Origin: Microbacterium phyllosphaerae | GTDB lineage: Bacteria > Actinomycetota > Actinomycetes > Actinomycetales > Microbacteriaceae | NCBI RefSeq assembly: GCF_017876435.1 | Contig: NZ_JAGIOA010000001.1 | Location: forward strand, 2,046,001-2,110,000 | DNA length: 64,000 bases | Direction: 5' to 3' | Shown here: positions 8,757 to 18,396 of the stretch, one piece after another | How the letters are laid out: each line of letters starts with the position of its first letter | Numbering within the stretch: the stretch's first letter is position 1 | Notes under the pieces: model-generated | Told to the model about the DNA's origin: nothing | The model's input: the letters and a program-made list of their open reading frames with translations, nothing else | Database searches by the model: none | Position numbers and translations under genes: made by a program

Positions 8757-10301
8757 ATGCCCGACCTGCTCACCGGCCTGCCCGCGGCCGCAGAAGAGGC
8801 GCCCACGTATGACGTGGCGTTCGTACCACCGGAGTGGGTGCTCGTCCTTCTCGGATTCACGATGGTGCTCGCCTTCATGACGCTCATCATGACCAAGCGT
8901 CTGACCCCGATGGTCGCGCTGATCCTCGTCCCGACCGCGTTCGGTCTGTTCGCAGGCGCCGGTCTCGGTCTCGGCGACATGATCCTGGACTCGATCGCGA
9001 CGATGGCCCCGACGGCCGCTCTCCTGATGTTCGCGATCATGTTCTTCGGGATCATGATCGACGTGGGGCTGTTCGACCCGCTCATCCGCGTGATCACCCG
9101 AGTGCTCGGTGACGACCCCGCGAAGGTCGTACTCGGCACCGCGATCCTCGCCGGCGCGGTCTCCCTCGACGGCGACGGCTCGACCACGTTCATCATCACG
9201 ACGTCGGCCATGCTGCCGATCTACCTGCGGCTCGGCATGAGCCCCGTGGTGCTCACCTGCGTCGCGGGTCTCATGAACGGCACGTTGAACATCGTGCCGT
9301 GGGGCGGCCCCACTGTGCGCGCGGCGACGGCCCTCGGGCTCCAGCCGACGGACATCTTCGTCCCGATGCTCCCGGCACTCGGTGTCGGCATCGTCGTCAC
9401 GCTCGGCTTCGCGTGGATGCTCGGGCTGGGGGAGCGGCGCAGGCTCGGTCGCCTCGATTCGGAGGGCCTCCTCGCCGGGTCCGGGGGCGGTGCGCTGTCG
9501 ACCGTGCCGAAGATCTTCCGCGGATCCGACGCGAAGCCCGGAGCACGCGCCGCGCTGCGCACCGGCAACATCGTCGTCGTCGCCGGCGGACGGGCACCGG
9601 TGGCCGCCGCGAGCGTCGACCCGGCGGACACCGCGATGGCCGACACCATGCTCGACCCGGCTCGCCCCACGCTGCGTCCGACGCTGATCTGGTTCAACCT
9701 CGCTCTCACGCTCGCCGTGATGGTCCTCCTCGTCCTCGACATCATGCCGCTGCCCTACGTCTTCATGGTCGGTGCCGCCGTCGCCCTTCTGGTCAACTTC
9801 CGGGGGATCAAGGATCAGGCGTCCGAGATCGTGGCGCATGCGCCGAGCATCGTCGGCGTGGTGTCGATGGTGATCGCCGCGGGGGTGCTGGTCGGCGTCC
9901 TGTCGGGGACCGGCATGGTCGATGCGATGGCGACGTGGATCACCGACGTCCTGCCCCCGGCGCTCGGCCCGTTCCTCGCACCGATCACGGGTGTGCTGTC
10001 GATCCCGTTCACGTTCTTCATGTCGAATGACGCGTTCTACTTCGGCATCCTCCCGGTCCTCTCGCAGAGCGCCGCGACGTTCGGCATCGACCCTGTCGAG
10101 ATGGCGCGGGCCTCGATCATCGGGCAGCCCGTGCATCTGCAGAGCCCGCTGGTGCCGGCGATCCTGCTTCTCGTCTCCCTCGCGGGAGTGAACCTCGGCG
10201 ATCACCACAGGAAGGTGCTCTGGCGTGCCACGATCGTGTCGCTCGTGATGCTCGGGATCGGCATCCTGTCCGGAGCGATCCCCTTCTTCGTCGCCGCGTG
10301 A
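8757..10301 (+). CDS. CitMHS-family citrate (metal-citrate):proton symporter
   Basis: 514 residues with about 12 hydrophobic segments, matching the CitM/CitH/CitN family that imports citrate complexed with Mg2+, Ca2+ or Fe3+ together with protons. Typical stretches are LDGDGSTTFIITTSAMLPIY, LMNGTLNIVPWGGPT and, late in the protein, FFMSNDAFYFGILPVL and IGQPVHLQSPLVPA. A hydrophilic loop of about 100 residues splits the two halves. The ATG has GAAGGAGT eight bases upstream. It is transcribed away from the CitAB-like two-component system, as in Bacillus citM next to citST, so citrate-induced expression is the natural reading. Which metal-citrate complex is used cannot be read from sequence. Confidence 0.9.
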   Translation: MPDLLTGLPAAAEEAPTYDVAFVPPEWVLVLLGFTMVLAFMTLIMTKRLTPMVALILVPTAFGLFAGAGLGLGDMILDSIATMAPTAALLMFAIMFFGIMIDVGLFDPLIRVITRVLGDDPAKVVLGTAILAGAVSLDGDGSTTFIITTSAMLPIYLRLGMSPVVLTCVAGLMNGTLNIVPWGGPTVRAATALGLQPTDIFVPMLPALGVGIVVTLGFAWMLGLGERRRLGRLDSEGLLAGSGGGALSTVPKIFRGSDAKPGARAALRTGNIVVVAGGRAPVAAASVDPADTAMADTMLDPARPTLRPTLIWFNLALTLAVMVLLVLDIMPLPYVFMVGAAVALLVNFRGIKDQASEIVAHAPSIVGVVSMVIAAGVLVGVLSGTGMVDAMATWITDVLPPALGPFLAPITGVLSIPFTFFMSNDAFYFGILPVLSQSAATFGIDPVEMARASIIGQPVHLQSPLVPAILLLVSLAGVNLGDHHRKVLWRATIVSLVMLGIGILSGAIPFFVAA

Positions 10302-10310
10302 CCGCATCCG

Positions 10311-10343
10311 CCGCGGGGACCCGGATGCGCCGGTTCCCCGCGG
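10311..10343 (+). terminator. Hairpin terminator after the citrate transporter
   Basis: CCGCGGGGA pairs with TCCCCGCGG, continued after one mismatch by CCGG/CCGG, with loop ATGCG. It starts nine bases after the transporter stop. A second, mutually exclusive pairing (CGCATCCG at 10303-10310 with CGGATGCG at 10322-10329) uses part of the same sequence. Confidence 0.65.
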
Positions 10344-10359
10344 CTCGGTGCCGGAGCGA

Positions 10360-10365
10360 TATGCT
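10360..10365 (+). promoter_or_regulatory. -10 element TATGCT of the gene at 10372
   Basis: TATGCT lies six bases before GTG 10372, which supports that codon over GTG 10348 as the start. Confidence 0.5.
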
Positions 10366-10371
10366 CAGCGC

Positions 10372-10773
10372 GTGATCACGTTCCTCTTCCGCGCGCTTCT
10401 GTACGTCGTGTCCGCCGGGCTCGGCCTCATCGTCGCCGACCTCCTGCTAGACGGATTCCAGATCCAGTGGGACAAGTGGTGGGGCTTCGTCATCTGCATC
10501 CTGATCTTCGCGATCGTGCAGAGCATCCTCGCCCCGTGGGTCAGCAAGATCGCCGATCGCTACGCGCCGGTGCTGATGGGAGGCATCGGGATCGTGTCCA
10601 CACTCATCGCGCTGGTGGTCGTCGTGCTGCTGCCGATCGGCGGTCTGCGCATCGTCGACCTCGCGGGCTGGCTGCTCGGCGCAGTGATCGTCTGGCTGGT
10701 CACGGCGCTGGGAAGCGTGCTGCTGCCGCTGATCTTCCTGCGCAAGAAGGTCGACAAGGCGCGCGGCCGTTGA
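10372..10773 (+). CDS. Small four-helix membrane protein, PF04020-like
   Basis: 133 residues, almost entirely four membrane helices (about 5-25, 35-55, 67-90 and 96-120), ending in a basic tail LRKKVDKARGR. It resembles the PF04020 family, named for phage holin similarity but widespread as a chromosomal inner-membrane protein of unknown function. GTG 10372 is chosen because the -10-like TATGCT lies exactly six bases before it; an in-frame GTG at 10348 would lie upstream of that element. It is flanked by the citrate transporter terminator and the convergent cysE, so it is probably a single-gene unit. No function is proposed. Confidence 0.75.
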   Translation: MITFLFRALLYVVSAGLGLIVADLLLDGFQIQWDKWWGFVICILIFAIVQSILAPWVSKIADRYAPVLMGGIGIVSTLIALVVVVLLPIGGLRIVDLAGWLLGAVIVWLVTALGSVLLPLIFLRKKVDKARGR

Positions 10774-10798
10774 GGCGCCCGGCGGTCGCCGGAGAGTC

Positions 10799-11368
10799 TC
10801 AGATCGAGTAGTCGGGTGCGGTGAGCATCGCCTTGGTGTCTTCGCCGAGGATGCGTGCCCGTGCCTTCGCCGGGATGCCGACCAGGATGCTGTCGGCGGG
10901 AGCGTCGCGCGTGACCACCGCGTTCGCGCCGACCACCGATCCCTCGCCGATCGTGATCGGTCCGAGGATCTTCGCTCCCGCCCCCACGGCGACGCCGTCG
11001 CCGAGCGTGGGGTGCCGTTTACCCGAGTCCCTGGTGCGGCCGCCGAGCGTGACGCCGTGGTACAGCATCACATCGTCGCCGACCTCGGCGGTCTCGCCGA
11101 TGACGACCCCCATGCCGTGATCGATGAAGAATCGCCGTCCGATCTGCGCGCCGGGATGGATTTCGATGCCCGTGAGCCAGCGCGAGACCTGAGAGGTCCC
11201 GCGCGCCAGCAGTCGAAGCCGTCTGCGCCAGAGCGCATGTGAGACGCGATGCGCCCAGATCGCGTGCAGCCCGGGGTACAGGAGCGCGACCTCTGCCGCG
11301 CTGCGGGCCGCGGGGTCGCGAAGTCGGGCTGCCGCGATGTCCTCGCGCATTCGGCCGATCATGCCCAT
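10799..11368 (-). CDS. cysE: Serine O-acetyltransferase
   Basis: 189 residues, the short form of CysE common in actinobacteria and Gram-positives. It acetylates serine to O-acetylserine, the substrate of the CysK encoded just upstream. An N-terminal helical part (about 1-60, [17 protein letters not shown]) is followed by the left-handed beta-helix hexapeptide repeats. These carry [16 protein letters not shown] with the catalytic His-Asp region, [23 protein letters not shown], and [18 protein letters not shown]. The ATG at 11368 lies eight bases after the cysK stop; ATG 11362 is also possible. The pair forms a cysK-cysE operon for cysteine synthesis. Confidence 0.95.
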   Translation of the reverse strand: MGMIGRMREDIAAARLRDPAARSAAEVALLYPGLHAIWAHRVSHALWRRRLRLLARGTSQVSRWLTGIEIHPGAQIGRRFFIDHGMGVVIGETAEVGDDVMLYHGVTLGGRTRDSGKRHPTLGDGVAVGAGAKILGPITIGEGSVVGANAVVTRDAPADSILVGIPAKARARILGEDTKAMLTAPDYSI

Positions 11369-11376
11369 CGGACGGA

Positions 11377-12315
11377 TCAGGATTCGCGCAGGTGCTCGTA
11401 CAGGGCGGTCGAGAGGTAGCGCTCGCCGAACGAGGGGATGATGACGACGATGGTCTTGCCTGCGGCCTCCGGGCGCTTCGCGACCTGCAGGGCGGCCCAG
11501 ATGGCGGCACCGCTCGACATGCCGACGAGGATGCCCTCTCTGCGCGCTGTCTCGCGCGCGACCTCGATGGCATCGTCGAACGTGACGTCGATGACCTCGT
11601 CGAGGATGTCCCGGTCGAGGATGGGCGGCACGAAGTTCGGTCCGATGCCCTGGATCTTGTGCGGTCCGGGGTGGCCCTCGGTGAGGATCGGCGAGTCCTT
11701 GGGCTCGACGGCGACGATCTGCACGCCGGGCACGCGCTCCTTCAGCACCTGGCCGACCCCGGTGATGGTGCCTCCGGTGCCGATGCCGGCGACGAGGTAG
11801 TCGACGGCGCCCTCCGTGTCCCGGAGGATCTCCTCGGCCGTGGTCCGGCGGTGGATCGCGGGGTTCGCCTCGTTGGCGAACTGCTTCGCCAGCACGGCAC
11901 CCGGCGTCCGGGCGGCGATGGCCTCCGCCTCGGCGACCGCGTGCGTCATGCCCTTGGTGGGGTCGGTGAGGACGAGCTCGGCGCCGAACGCCTTGAGGAG
12001 CATGCGCCGCTCCTTCGACATCGACGCGGGCATCGTGAGGATCACGTTGTAGCCGCGCGCTGCGCCGACCATCGCCAGGGCGATACCGGTGTTGCCGCTC
12101 GTCGCCTCGACGATCGTTCCCCCCGGCTTCAGCTCGCCGGACGCCTCTGCGGCGTCGACGATCGCGATGCCGAGCCGGTCCTTGACGCTCGACGCCGGGT
12201 TGTAGAACTCGAGCTTGGCGAGCACCGTCGCGCCGAGGCCCTCGGTGACCCGGTTCAGACGAACCAGAGGGGTGTTGCCGAAAGCGGTGGTGATGTCGGA
12301 GTGGATACCGGGCAT
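11377..12315 (-). CDS. cysK: Cysteine synthase A (O-acetylserine sulfhydrylase)
   Basis: 312 residues, full length. This PLP enzyme makes cysteine from O-acetylserine and sulfide. The PLP lysine is K45 in PASSVKDR. The substrate loop is SGNTGIALA near 75, and the phosphate-binding [10 protein letters not shown] lies near 178. The ATG is preceded by AGGAAGG about 12 bases upstream, on a leader of about 30 bases from a TAGGCT element at 12357-12352 (minus). It is the first gene of the cysK-cysE operon and is divergent from prmC. Confidence 0.97.
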   Translation of the reverse strand: MPGIHSDITTAFGNTPLVRLNRVTEGLGATVLAKLEFYNPASSVKDRLGIAIVDAAEASGELKPGGTIVEATSGNTGIALAMVGAARGYNVILTMPASMSKERRMLLKAFGAELVLTDPTKGMTHAVAEAEAIAARTPGAVLAKQFANEANPAIHRRTTAEEILRDTEGAVDYLVAGIGTGGTITGVGQVLKERVPGVQIVAVEPKDSPILTEGHPGPHKIQGIGPNFVPPILDRDILDEVIDVTFDDAIEVARETARREGILVGMSSGAAIWAALQVAKRPEAAGKTIVVIIPSFGERYLSTALYEHLRES

Positions 12316-12351
12316 GGGGAGAGCCTTCCTGTGCGGGGTGACTGCGGCTCC

Positions 12352-12357
12352 AGCCTA
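12352..12357 (-). promoter_or_regulatory. -10 element TAGGCT of cysK-cysE
   Basis: TAGGCT on the minus strand, 36 bases before the cysK ATG. This would leave a leader of about 30 bases that contains the AGGAAGG ribosome site, unlike the leaderless genes nearby. Confidence 0.4.
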
Positions 12358-12403
12358 GGCGAGCGCCCCGGGGGGTCGGGCAATATGACACCTGCCAGCG
12401 CCC

Positions 12404-12409
12404 TACGCT
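12404..12409 (+). promoter_or_regulatory. -10 element TACGCT of prmC
   Basis: TACGCT, seven bases before ATG 12417. It overlaps the right arm of a short inverted repeat CCAGCG-CCCTA-CGCTGG. Confidence 0.5.
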
Positions 12410-12416
12410 GGTGGTC

Positions 12417-13277
12417 ATGCCTGACATCTCCCTCGCATCCGCTGTGCATGCCGCCGCTCGGCGACTCGCGGAGGCCGGCGTCTCGGATCCTGTCGTCGAT
12501 GCGGAGCTCCTCGCGGGTCACGTCCTCGGCTCGCGGCGAGGCGAGGTGCAGGCGGCCGTGATCAGGGGCGACGCGATCGCCGAGGATTCGGCCGCGGCCC
12601 TCGATGCGCTCGTCACGCGCCGCGCCGCCAGGGAGCCGCTGCAGCACATCACCGGGACCGCGCCCTTCCGCCACCTGGAACTCGCGGTCGGCCCGGGCGT
12701 CTTCGTCCCCAGGCCCGAGACCGAGACCGTCGTGCAGTACGCGATCGATGCCCTGCTCGGCTCGGCGCATCCGGAGCCGATCGGCATCGACCTCGGCACG
12801 GGCAGCGGGGCGATCGCCCTCGCCATGGCCACGGAAGTCCCTCATTCGAAGATCTTCGCCACCGAGCTGTCGCCGGATGCGTACCCGTGGGCAGTGCGGA
12901 ACACGCAGGGCATCGCCAACCTCACGCTCGTCAACGAGGACCTCGCCCAGGCGTTCGGAGAGCTCGACGGCACGGCATCCGTCGTCATCTCCAACCCTCC
13001 CTACGTTCCGGATGCGGCGATCCCCCGTGACCCCGAGGTTCGGCTGTACGACCCGTCGATGGCGCTGTACGGGGGAGAGGACGGGCTCGACATCGTGCGC
13101 GTCCTCAGCGTGCGGGCTCTCGAGCTGCTGCACCCGGGAGGTCTTCTGGTCATCGAGCACGGTGAGCTCCAGGGCGAGGAGATCCGCAGCATCCTCACAC
13201 AGGACGGATGGCGTGCGGCATCCACCCACCGCGACCTGACGCTGCGCGATCGGGCGACGACCGCGCTGCGTCCGTGA
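12417..13277 (+). CDS. prmC: Release factor glutamine methyltransferase
   Basis: 286 residues. PrmC methylates the GGQ glutamine of release factors RF1 and RF2 using S-adenosylmethionine. An N-terminal helical domain (about 1-75) precedes the methyltransferase fold with motif [18 protein letters not shown] near 124. The catalytic NPPY motif is in ISNPPYVPD near 190. The ATG at 12417 is preferred to the GTG at 12411 because the -10 element ends only one base before that GTG. It would normally adjoin prfA; here prfA is 6 kb upstream and the intervening genes are unrelated to translation. Confidence 0.95.
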   Translation: MPDISLASAVHAAARRLAEAGVSDPVVDAELLAGHVLGSRRGEVQAAVIRGDAIAEDSAAALDALVTRRAAREPLQHITGTAPFRHLELAVGPGVFVPRPETETVVQYAIDALLGSAHPEPIGIDLGTGSGAIALAMATEVPHSKIFATELSPDAYPWAVRNTQGIANLTLVNEDLAQAFGELDGTASVVISNPPYVPDAAIPRDPEVRLYDPSMALYGGEDGLDIVRVLSVRALELLHPGGLLVIEHGELQGEEIRSILTQDGWRAASTHRDLTLRDRATTALRP

Positions 13278-13309
13278 GGGCGGACACGCGCCGCTCAGGC
13301 ATCCCCACG

Positions 13310-13315
13310 TAGAAT
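13310..13315 (+). promoter_or_regulatory. -10 element TAGAAT of tsaC
   Basis: TAGAAT nine bases before ATG 13325, in the 47-base gap after prmC. It implies a transcript with at most two or three untranslated bases. Confidence 0.45.
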
Positions 13316-13324
13316 CGGATCGTC

Positions 13325-14032
13325 ATGTCCTCCATCTTCGATTGCGGCGACGAGGCCCAGCTCCTCGCCGGTATGCGTCACGCCCGCCAGGCCATCGCCC
13401 GCGGCGAACTCATCGTGATGCCCACCGACACGGTCTACGGTGTCGCCGCCGACGCATTCTCGCCCGCTGCGGTGCAGCGCCTCCTCGATGCGAAAGGGCG
13501 TGGCCGCGATCAGCCGCCGCCCGTCCTCGTCGGTACGAAGGAGACTCTGCACGCCCTCGCCGAGTCGGTCCCCGAGCCCGTGCAGAGGCTCGTCGACGCC
13601 TTCTGGCCCGGCGGACTGACCGTCGTCCTCCCCGCACAGCCGTCTCTCGTCTGGGATCTGGGTGACACCCAGGGCACGGTGGCCGTGCGGATGCCCGAGG
13701 GGCGCGTCGCCCTCGAGCTGCTGGCGGAGACGGGCCCGCTCGCCGTGTCGAGTGCGAACCTCACGGGTCGCGATGCGGCGATCTCCGCCTCGGATGCCGA
13801 GCGAATGCTGGGCGACAGCGTCGCCGTCTACCTCGCTGACGGCCTCAGCCGTGACGGCATCGCGTCGACGATCGTCGACGCGACCTCTCTCGTCCCGCGT
13901 GGTGCGGAGCCGACGACCGGCGGCGTGCGAATCCTCCGTGCGGGAGCGGTGAGTCGTGAGCGGCTGGAGGAGGTGCTCGGCGACCTGCTCGAGCCCGCCG
14001 AGCAGCCGACGGAAGCCGACGGGGATTCGTGA
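13325..14032 (+). CDS. tsaC: L-threonylcarbamoyladenylate synthase (Sua5/YciO/YrdC family)
   Basis: 235 residues, the YrdC-domain length without the C-terminal Sua5 domain. The enzyme makes threonylcarbamoyl-AMP from threonine, bicarbonate and ATP for the t6A modification of ANN-decoding tRNAs. Family features are IVMPTDTVYGVAADAF near 32, KGRGRDQPPPVLV, the stretch PGGLTVVLPAQPSLVW and the SSANLTG loop near 140. The prmC-tsaC-wecA order is usual in actinobacteria. The stop overlaps the GTG of the next gene by four bases. Confidence 0.93.
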   Translation: MSSIFDCGDEAQLLAGMRHARQAIARGELIVMPTDTVYGVAADAFSPAAVQRLLDAKGRGRDQPPPVLVGTKETLHALAESVPEPVQRLVDAFWPGGLTVVLPAQPSLVWDLGDTQGTVAVRMPEGRVALELLAETGPLAVSSANLTGRDAAISASDAERMLGDSVAVYLADGLSRDGIASTIVDATSLVPRGAEPTTGGVRILRAGAVSRERLEEVLGDLLEPAEQPTEADGDS

Positions 14033-15198
14033 AGCAGTACCTCTTCACGATCATCCTCACCGCCGCGATCACCTTCGCACTGACCTGGGCGGTCTGGAGA
14101 CTGAGTCTGCGTTTCAAGCTGTACCCGGGGATCCGTGAGCGGGACGTGCACACGACGCCGACCCCCCGCCTCGGGGGAGTCGCGATCTTCCTCGGCATCG
14201 CCGCGGCGATCGGCGTCTCGGCCGCGAATCCGTTCTTCGCCACGATGTGGATGCCCCCGCAGACGATGTGGTCGATCCTCGCCGCATCGCTGCTGATCGC
14301 GATCATCGGTGTCGTCGACGATCTCTGGGATCTCGACTGGATGATCAAGCTCGGTGCGCAGTTCCTCGCCGCAGCGATCATCACCGTGGGCGGCGGCCTG
14401 CAGATCCTGTCGCTGCCGTTCGGCGACCTGATCGTGTTCTCGAGCTGGTTGAGCATCACCATCACGATGTTCGCGATCGTCATCGTGATGAACGCGGTCA
14501 ACTTCATCGACGGCCTCGACGGCCTCGTCGCCGGTGTCTGCCTGATCGCGAACGGCGTCTTCTTCGCGTACTCCTACATCCTGACGCGTGACACCGGCGC
14601 ATCGAGCTACTTCAACCTCGCATCGTTCCTCGCTGCCGTGTTGATCGGCGCCTGCCTCGGATTCCTGCCGTTCAACTGGAGTCCGGCGAAGCTCTTCATG
14701 GGCGATTCGGGTGCTCTGGTGCTCGGTCTTCTCATGGCGACGTCGGCGATCGCCGTGACAGGACAGCTCGAGCCCTCGGCCCTCGACCCGGAGCGCCTGG
14801 GTCGCTCCCAGCTCCTCGGCGCGTTCATCCCGATCCTGCTTCCGCTGCTCGTCGTGCTCCTGCCGCTCCTCGACTTCGGACTCGCGGTGCTGCGCCGCAT
14901 GAACGCCGGCAAGTCGCCGTTCTCGCCCGACCGCAAGCACCTGCACCACCGCATGCTCGACCTCGGACACCGCGATCGTGACGCGGTGCTGATCTTCTAC
15001 GCCTGGACCGCCGTCATCTCGCTCGCCGTCCTCCTGATGTACGTGGGAGCCCGCGAGGACTGGCCGGGCCAGTACGTCCCGGGCGTCGTCTTCGGTGTCG
15101 TCGGCATCGTGGCCTGCCTCATCATCACCCTCAGCCCCACTCGCCGGCGGAAGTCCGCGGCGTCTGCATCCGACCCGACACCCGTGGAGTCCCCGTGA
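14029..15198 (+). CDS. WecA/MraY-family UDP-GlcNAc:polyprenyl-phosphate phosphotransferase
   Basis: 389 residues with about 10-11 membrane helices. The family transfers a sugar-1-phosphate from UDP-sugar to undecaprenyl or decaprenyl phosphate at the inner membrane face and starts teichoic, arabinogalactan or other wall glycopolymer synthesis. Motifs are VDDLWDLDW (Asp pair), NFIDGLDGLVAG (catalytic Asp), MGDSGALVLG and the HLHHRMLDLGH cytoplasmic loop near residue 305. That histidine loop is typical of WecA rather than MraY. The GTG overlaps the tsaC stop (GTGA). The next gene overlaps its stop in the same way, so tsaC, this gene and the AtpI-like gene form one coupled unit. Confidence 0.9.
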   Translation: MKQYLFTIILTAAITFALTWAVWRLSLRFKLYPGIRERDVHTTPTPRLGGVAIFLGIAAAIGVSAANPFFATMWMPPQTMWSILAASLLIAIIGVVDDLWDLDWMIKLGAQFLAAAIITVGGGLQILSLPFGDLIVFSSWLSITITMFAIVIVMNAVNFIDGLDGLVAGVCLIANGVFFAYSYILTRDTGASSYFNLASFLAAVLIGACLGFLPFNWSPAKLFMGDSGALVLGLLMATSAIAVTGQLEPSALDPERLGRSQLLGAFIPILLPLLVVLLPLLDFGLAVLRRMNAGKSPFSPDRKHLHHRMLDLGHRDRDAVLIFYAWTAVISLAVLLMYVGAREDWPGQYVPGVVFGVVGIVACLIITLSPTRRRKSAASASDPTPVESP

Positions 15199-15770
15199 GC
15201 CCGAGCCCTGTTTCCAGCAATCCGATCCTGCGGAAGACGCTGCTCTGGTCAGCCCTGTCGATGGTCGTGCTCGCGATCGTCGCGGGCCTGATCGGTCTCC
15301 TCGTCGGCGGGGGAGAGGGGCTCGTGAGCGGCCTGCTCGGCGTCGTGCTCGCGATGCTGTTCCTCGGGATCACCGCACTCAGCATCCTCATCGCCAACCG
15401 CTGGTTCGGCGACCCGCTGTACGTGCAGCTGTTCTTCGCGATCGTGCTGGGTGGTTGGCTGCTCAAGCTCGGCCTCTTCGTCGTGATCATGATCGTGCTG
15501 AGCGGTCAGCCGTGGATACACCCGATGGTGTTCTTCCTCTCGATCGTGACGGGCGTCGTGGCGACCCTGGTCATCGATGTGATCGTCATCACGCGGATGC
15601 GGCTTCCGAACGTGAGCGACGCGTCCCTGCCCACCGAAGCGCCTGACGATCGCGCCCCGGGCGTGCAGCTGCCCACGGTCGTGCCGGAGGATCGTGCCCC
15701 CGGTCGTCATCACATCGTGCCGGAGCCCGGCGACCAGGACGGGCCGGCTGAAGCCGCCCCGCGGTCTTAG
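15195..15770 (+). CDS. AtpI-like membrane protein preceding the ATP synthase operon
   Basis: 191 residues with four membrane helices (about 15-35, 40-60, 75-97 and 105-130) and a charged, Pro-rich cytoplasmic tail. Position and topology match the ATP synthase protein I (AtpI) slot, a poorly conserved accessory of the F1Fo complex thought to help c-ring assembly. The GTG start overlaps the WecA-family stop by four bases. It lies about 150 bases before atpB. The assignment rests on position and topology, not on a strong motif. Confidence 0.7.
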   Translation: MSPSPVSSNPILRKTLLWSALSMVVLAIVAGLIGLLVGGGEGLVSGLLGVVLAMLFLGITALSILIANRWFGDPLYVQLFFAIVLGGWLLKLGLFVVIMIVLSGQPWIHPMVFFLSIVTGVVATLVIDVIVITRMRLPNVSDASLPTEAPDDRAPGVQLPTVVPEDRAPGRHHIVPEPGDQDGPAEAAPRS

Positions 15771-15788
15771 GTAACCCTCTTATTCTGA

Positions 15789-15794
15789 TAGTGT
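15789..15794 (+). promoter_or_regulatory. Candidate -10 element TAGTGT of the atp operon
   Basis: TAGTGT lies six bases before GTG 15801, which opens a 21-codon frame. The adjacent TTGACA at 15794-15799 looks like a -35 box but has no AT-containing -10 at 16-18 bases downstream, so the TAGTGT reading is preferred. Confidence 0.35.
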
Positions 15795-15800
15795 TGACAA

Positions 15801-15866
15801 GTGCCCGCCGCTCGCCCGCGAGCGCTTGCGCTTGAAGCACACCGACCATCGTCGCCCCGGTTCTGA
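15801..15866 (+). CDS. Possible leaderless upstream small ORF before atpB
   Basis: GTG followed by 20 codons and TGA, giving a 21-residue Arg/Ala/Pro-rich peptide. The only support is the exact six-base spacing from TAGTGT, the arrangement seen at many real leaderless starts in this window. It overlaps the frame open upstream of atpB. It may be chance; it would matter if it couples translation into the atp operon. Confidence 0.2.
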   Translation: MPAARPRALALEAHRPSSPRF

Positions 15867-15916
15867 CCGGTGCCCCGAAGCTGGAGCCCGCGCTGTTCAA
15901 TCTTGCTGCGACCCTG

Positions 15917-16979
<1,063 letters not shown>

Positions 16980-17006
16980 TCTCTACCGACTTCTGAAGGA
17001 GACAGG

Positions 17007-17561
17007 ATGCTGAACGCTCTTGTCACGAACCTCGCAGCAGAGGGTGAAGCGCACAACCCGCTGATCCCTGCGTGGTACGACATCATCTGGTCGGGTCTGT
17101 GGTTCCTCGTCATCCTCGTCGTCGTGTGGAAGGTCGCCCTTCCGAAGTTCACGGCGATGCTCGACAAGCGGTCCGCCGCGATCGAGGGCAACATCGCCAA
17201 GGCCGACGAGGCGCAGAAGCAGGCTGAGGCCGCTCTCGAGGAGTACACCCGGCAGCTCGCCGAGGCACGCACCGAGGCCGGTGAGATCCGTGAGGCCGCC
17301 CGCGAGGACGGCAAGAAGATCGTCGCCGAGGCCAAGGACAGCGCATCGACCGAGGCCGCTCGCATCACCGCGACCGCGCACACGCAGATCGAGGCCGAGC
17401 GTCAGGCTGCTCTCGTCTCGCTGCGCAGTGAGGTGGGCTCGCTCGCGATCGACCTCGCCGGTGGCGTGGTCGGCGAGACGCTCTCTGACGATGCTCGCGC
17501 GACGGCGGTCGTCGACCGCTTCCTCGCCGACCTCGAGGCATCCGAGAAGGCGGCTCAGTAA
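17007..17561 (+). CDS. atpF: ATP synthase Fo subunit b
   Basis: 184 residues. One membrane helix (about 27-47, WSGLWFLVILVVVWKVAL) is followed by a long charged helix with heptad-like Ala/Glu/Lys pattern that forms the peripheral stalk dimer linking Fo to the delta subunit. GAAGGAGACAGG precedes the ATG. Its stop codon shares one base with the atpH start (TAATG). Confidence 0.95.
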   Translation: MLNALVTNLAAEGEAHNPLIPAWYDIIWSGLWFLVILVVVWKVALPKFTAMLDKRSAAIEGNIAKADEAQKQAEAALEEYTRQLAEARTEAGEIREAAREDGKKIVAEAKDSASTEAARITATAHTQIEAERQAALVSLRSEVGSLAIDLAGGVVGETLSDDARATAVVDRFLADLEASEKAAQ

Positions 17562-18349
17562 TGGGCAGCGCGACCACTCAGGCACTCGCGGCATCCACTC
17601 AGGCGCTTGCCGCAGCGAAGGACGTCACTCTCGACTCGGCCAGGGAGCTGTTCGCAGCTGCCAGGACCGTGGCGGAGTCGTCTCAGCTGAGCGGCGCGCT
17701 CACCGATCCCTCGGCTCCGGCCGAGGCACGACAGAACGTCGTGTCGGCGGTCTTCGCCGGATTCTCTCAGGACGTGCAGAACATCCTGAAGACCGTCGTG
17801 GCCCAGCGCTGGTCCTCCTCGTCGCAGCTCGTCGACGGCGTCGAGGAGCTGGCCATCCGTGCGGCGGCGATCTCCACTCCCCAGGCCGACATCGGGGGAG
17901 AGCTGTTCGGCTTCTCCCGGGTCATCGCCGCGAACGCGGATCTCGAGCTCGCGCTCGGAACCCGCCTCGGGGGAGAGGACGCCAAGGGTGCACTCGTCGA
18001 GAGGCTTCTGGCCGGGGGCGTCAGCGACGCCGCCGCGCTGATCGTCTCATCGCTGGTCCGCCAGCCGCGTGAGCGTCGTATCCGGCAGATGCTGTCGCGT
18101 GCGACGCGAATCGTCGCGGACCAGGGCGATCGGGTGGTGGCGACGGTGCACACCGCGAAGCCGCTGACCGACGCACAGCGCACGCGCCTGAGCGCCGCAC
18201 TCTCGCACCGTTACGACGGCAACGTATCCCTCAACGAGGTCTTCGACCCCGCCGTCGTCGGAGGCCTGCGCGTGCAGATCGCCGATGACGTCATCGACGG
18301 CAGCATCTCCGCTCGACTCGCCGACCTTCGCCAGAAGCTCGCGGGCTAA
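17561..18349 (+). CDS. atpH: ATP synthase F1 subunit delta
   Basis: 262 residues, longer than the 177 of E. coli and in line with other actinobacterial delta subunits, which have extra N-terminal sequence. Delta caps the F1 head and holds the b stalk. The C-terminal family signature is seen in [18 protein letters not shown] and VNPAVVGGL-like [21 protein letters not shown], with [11 protein letters not shown] at the end. The start overlaps the atpF stop by one base. atpF and atpH are separate genes here, unlike the fused b-delta of mycobacteria. Confidence 0.95.
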   Translation: MGSATTQALAASTQALAAAKDVTLDSARELFAAARTVAESSQLSGALTDPSAPAEARQNVVSAVFAGFSQDVQNILKTVVAQRWSSSSQLVDGVEELAIRAAAISTPQADIGGELFGFSRVIAANADLELALGTRLGGEDAKGALVERLLAGGVSDAAALIVSSLVRQPRERRIRQMLSRATRIVADQGDRVVATVHTAKPLTDAQRTRLSAALSHRYDGNVSLNEVFDPAVVGGLRVQIADDVIDGSISARLADLRQKLAG

Positions 18350-18396
18350 CACGACTTCGCGCGGGGAACCGCGCACCCAGATACAAAGGGAAGACA

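Noticed and set aside
10372..10773. Phage holin and thus a prophage remnant
   Set aside because: PF04020-like membrane proteins are common chromosomal genes; no endolysin, integrase or phage gene is nearby.
15794..15799. TTGACA as a -35 box for the atp operon
   Set aside because: No -10-like sequence at 15-19 bases downstream; the region there is entirely GC-rich.
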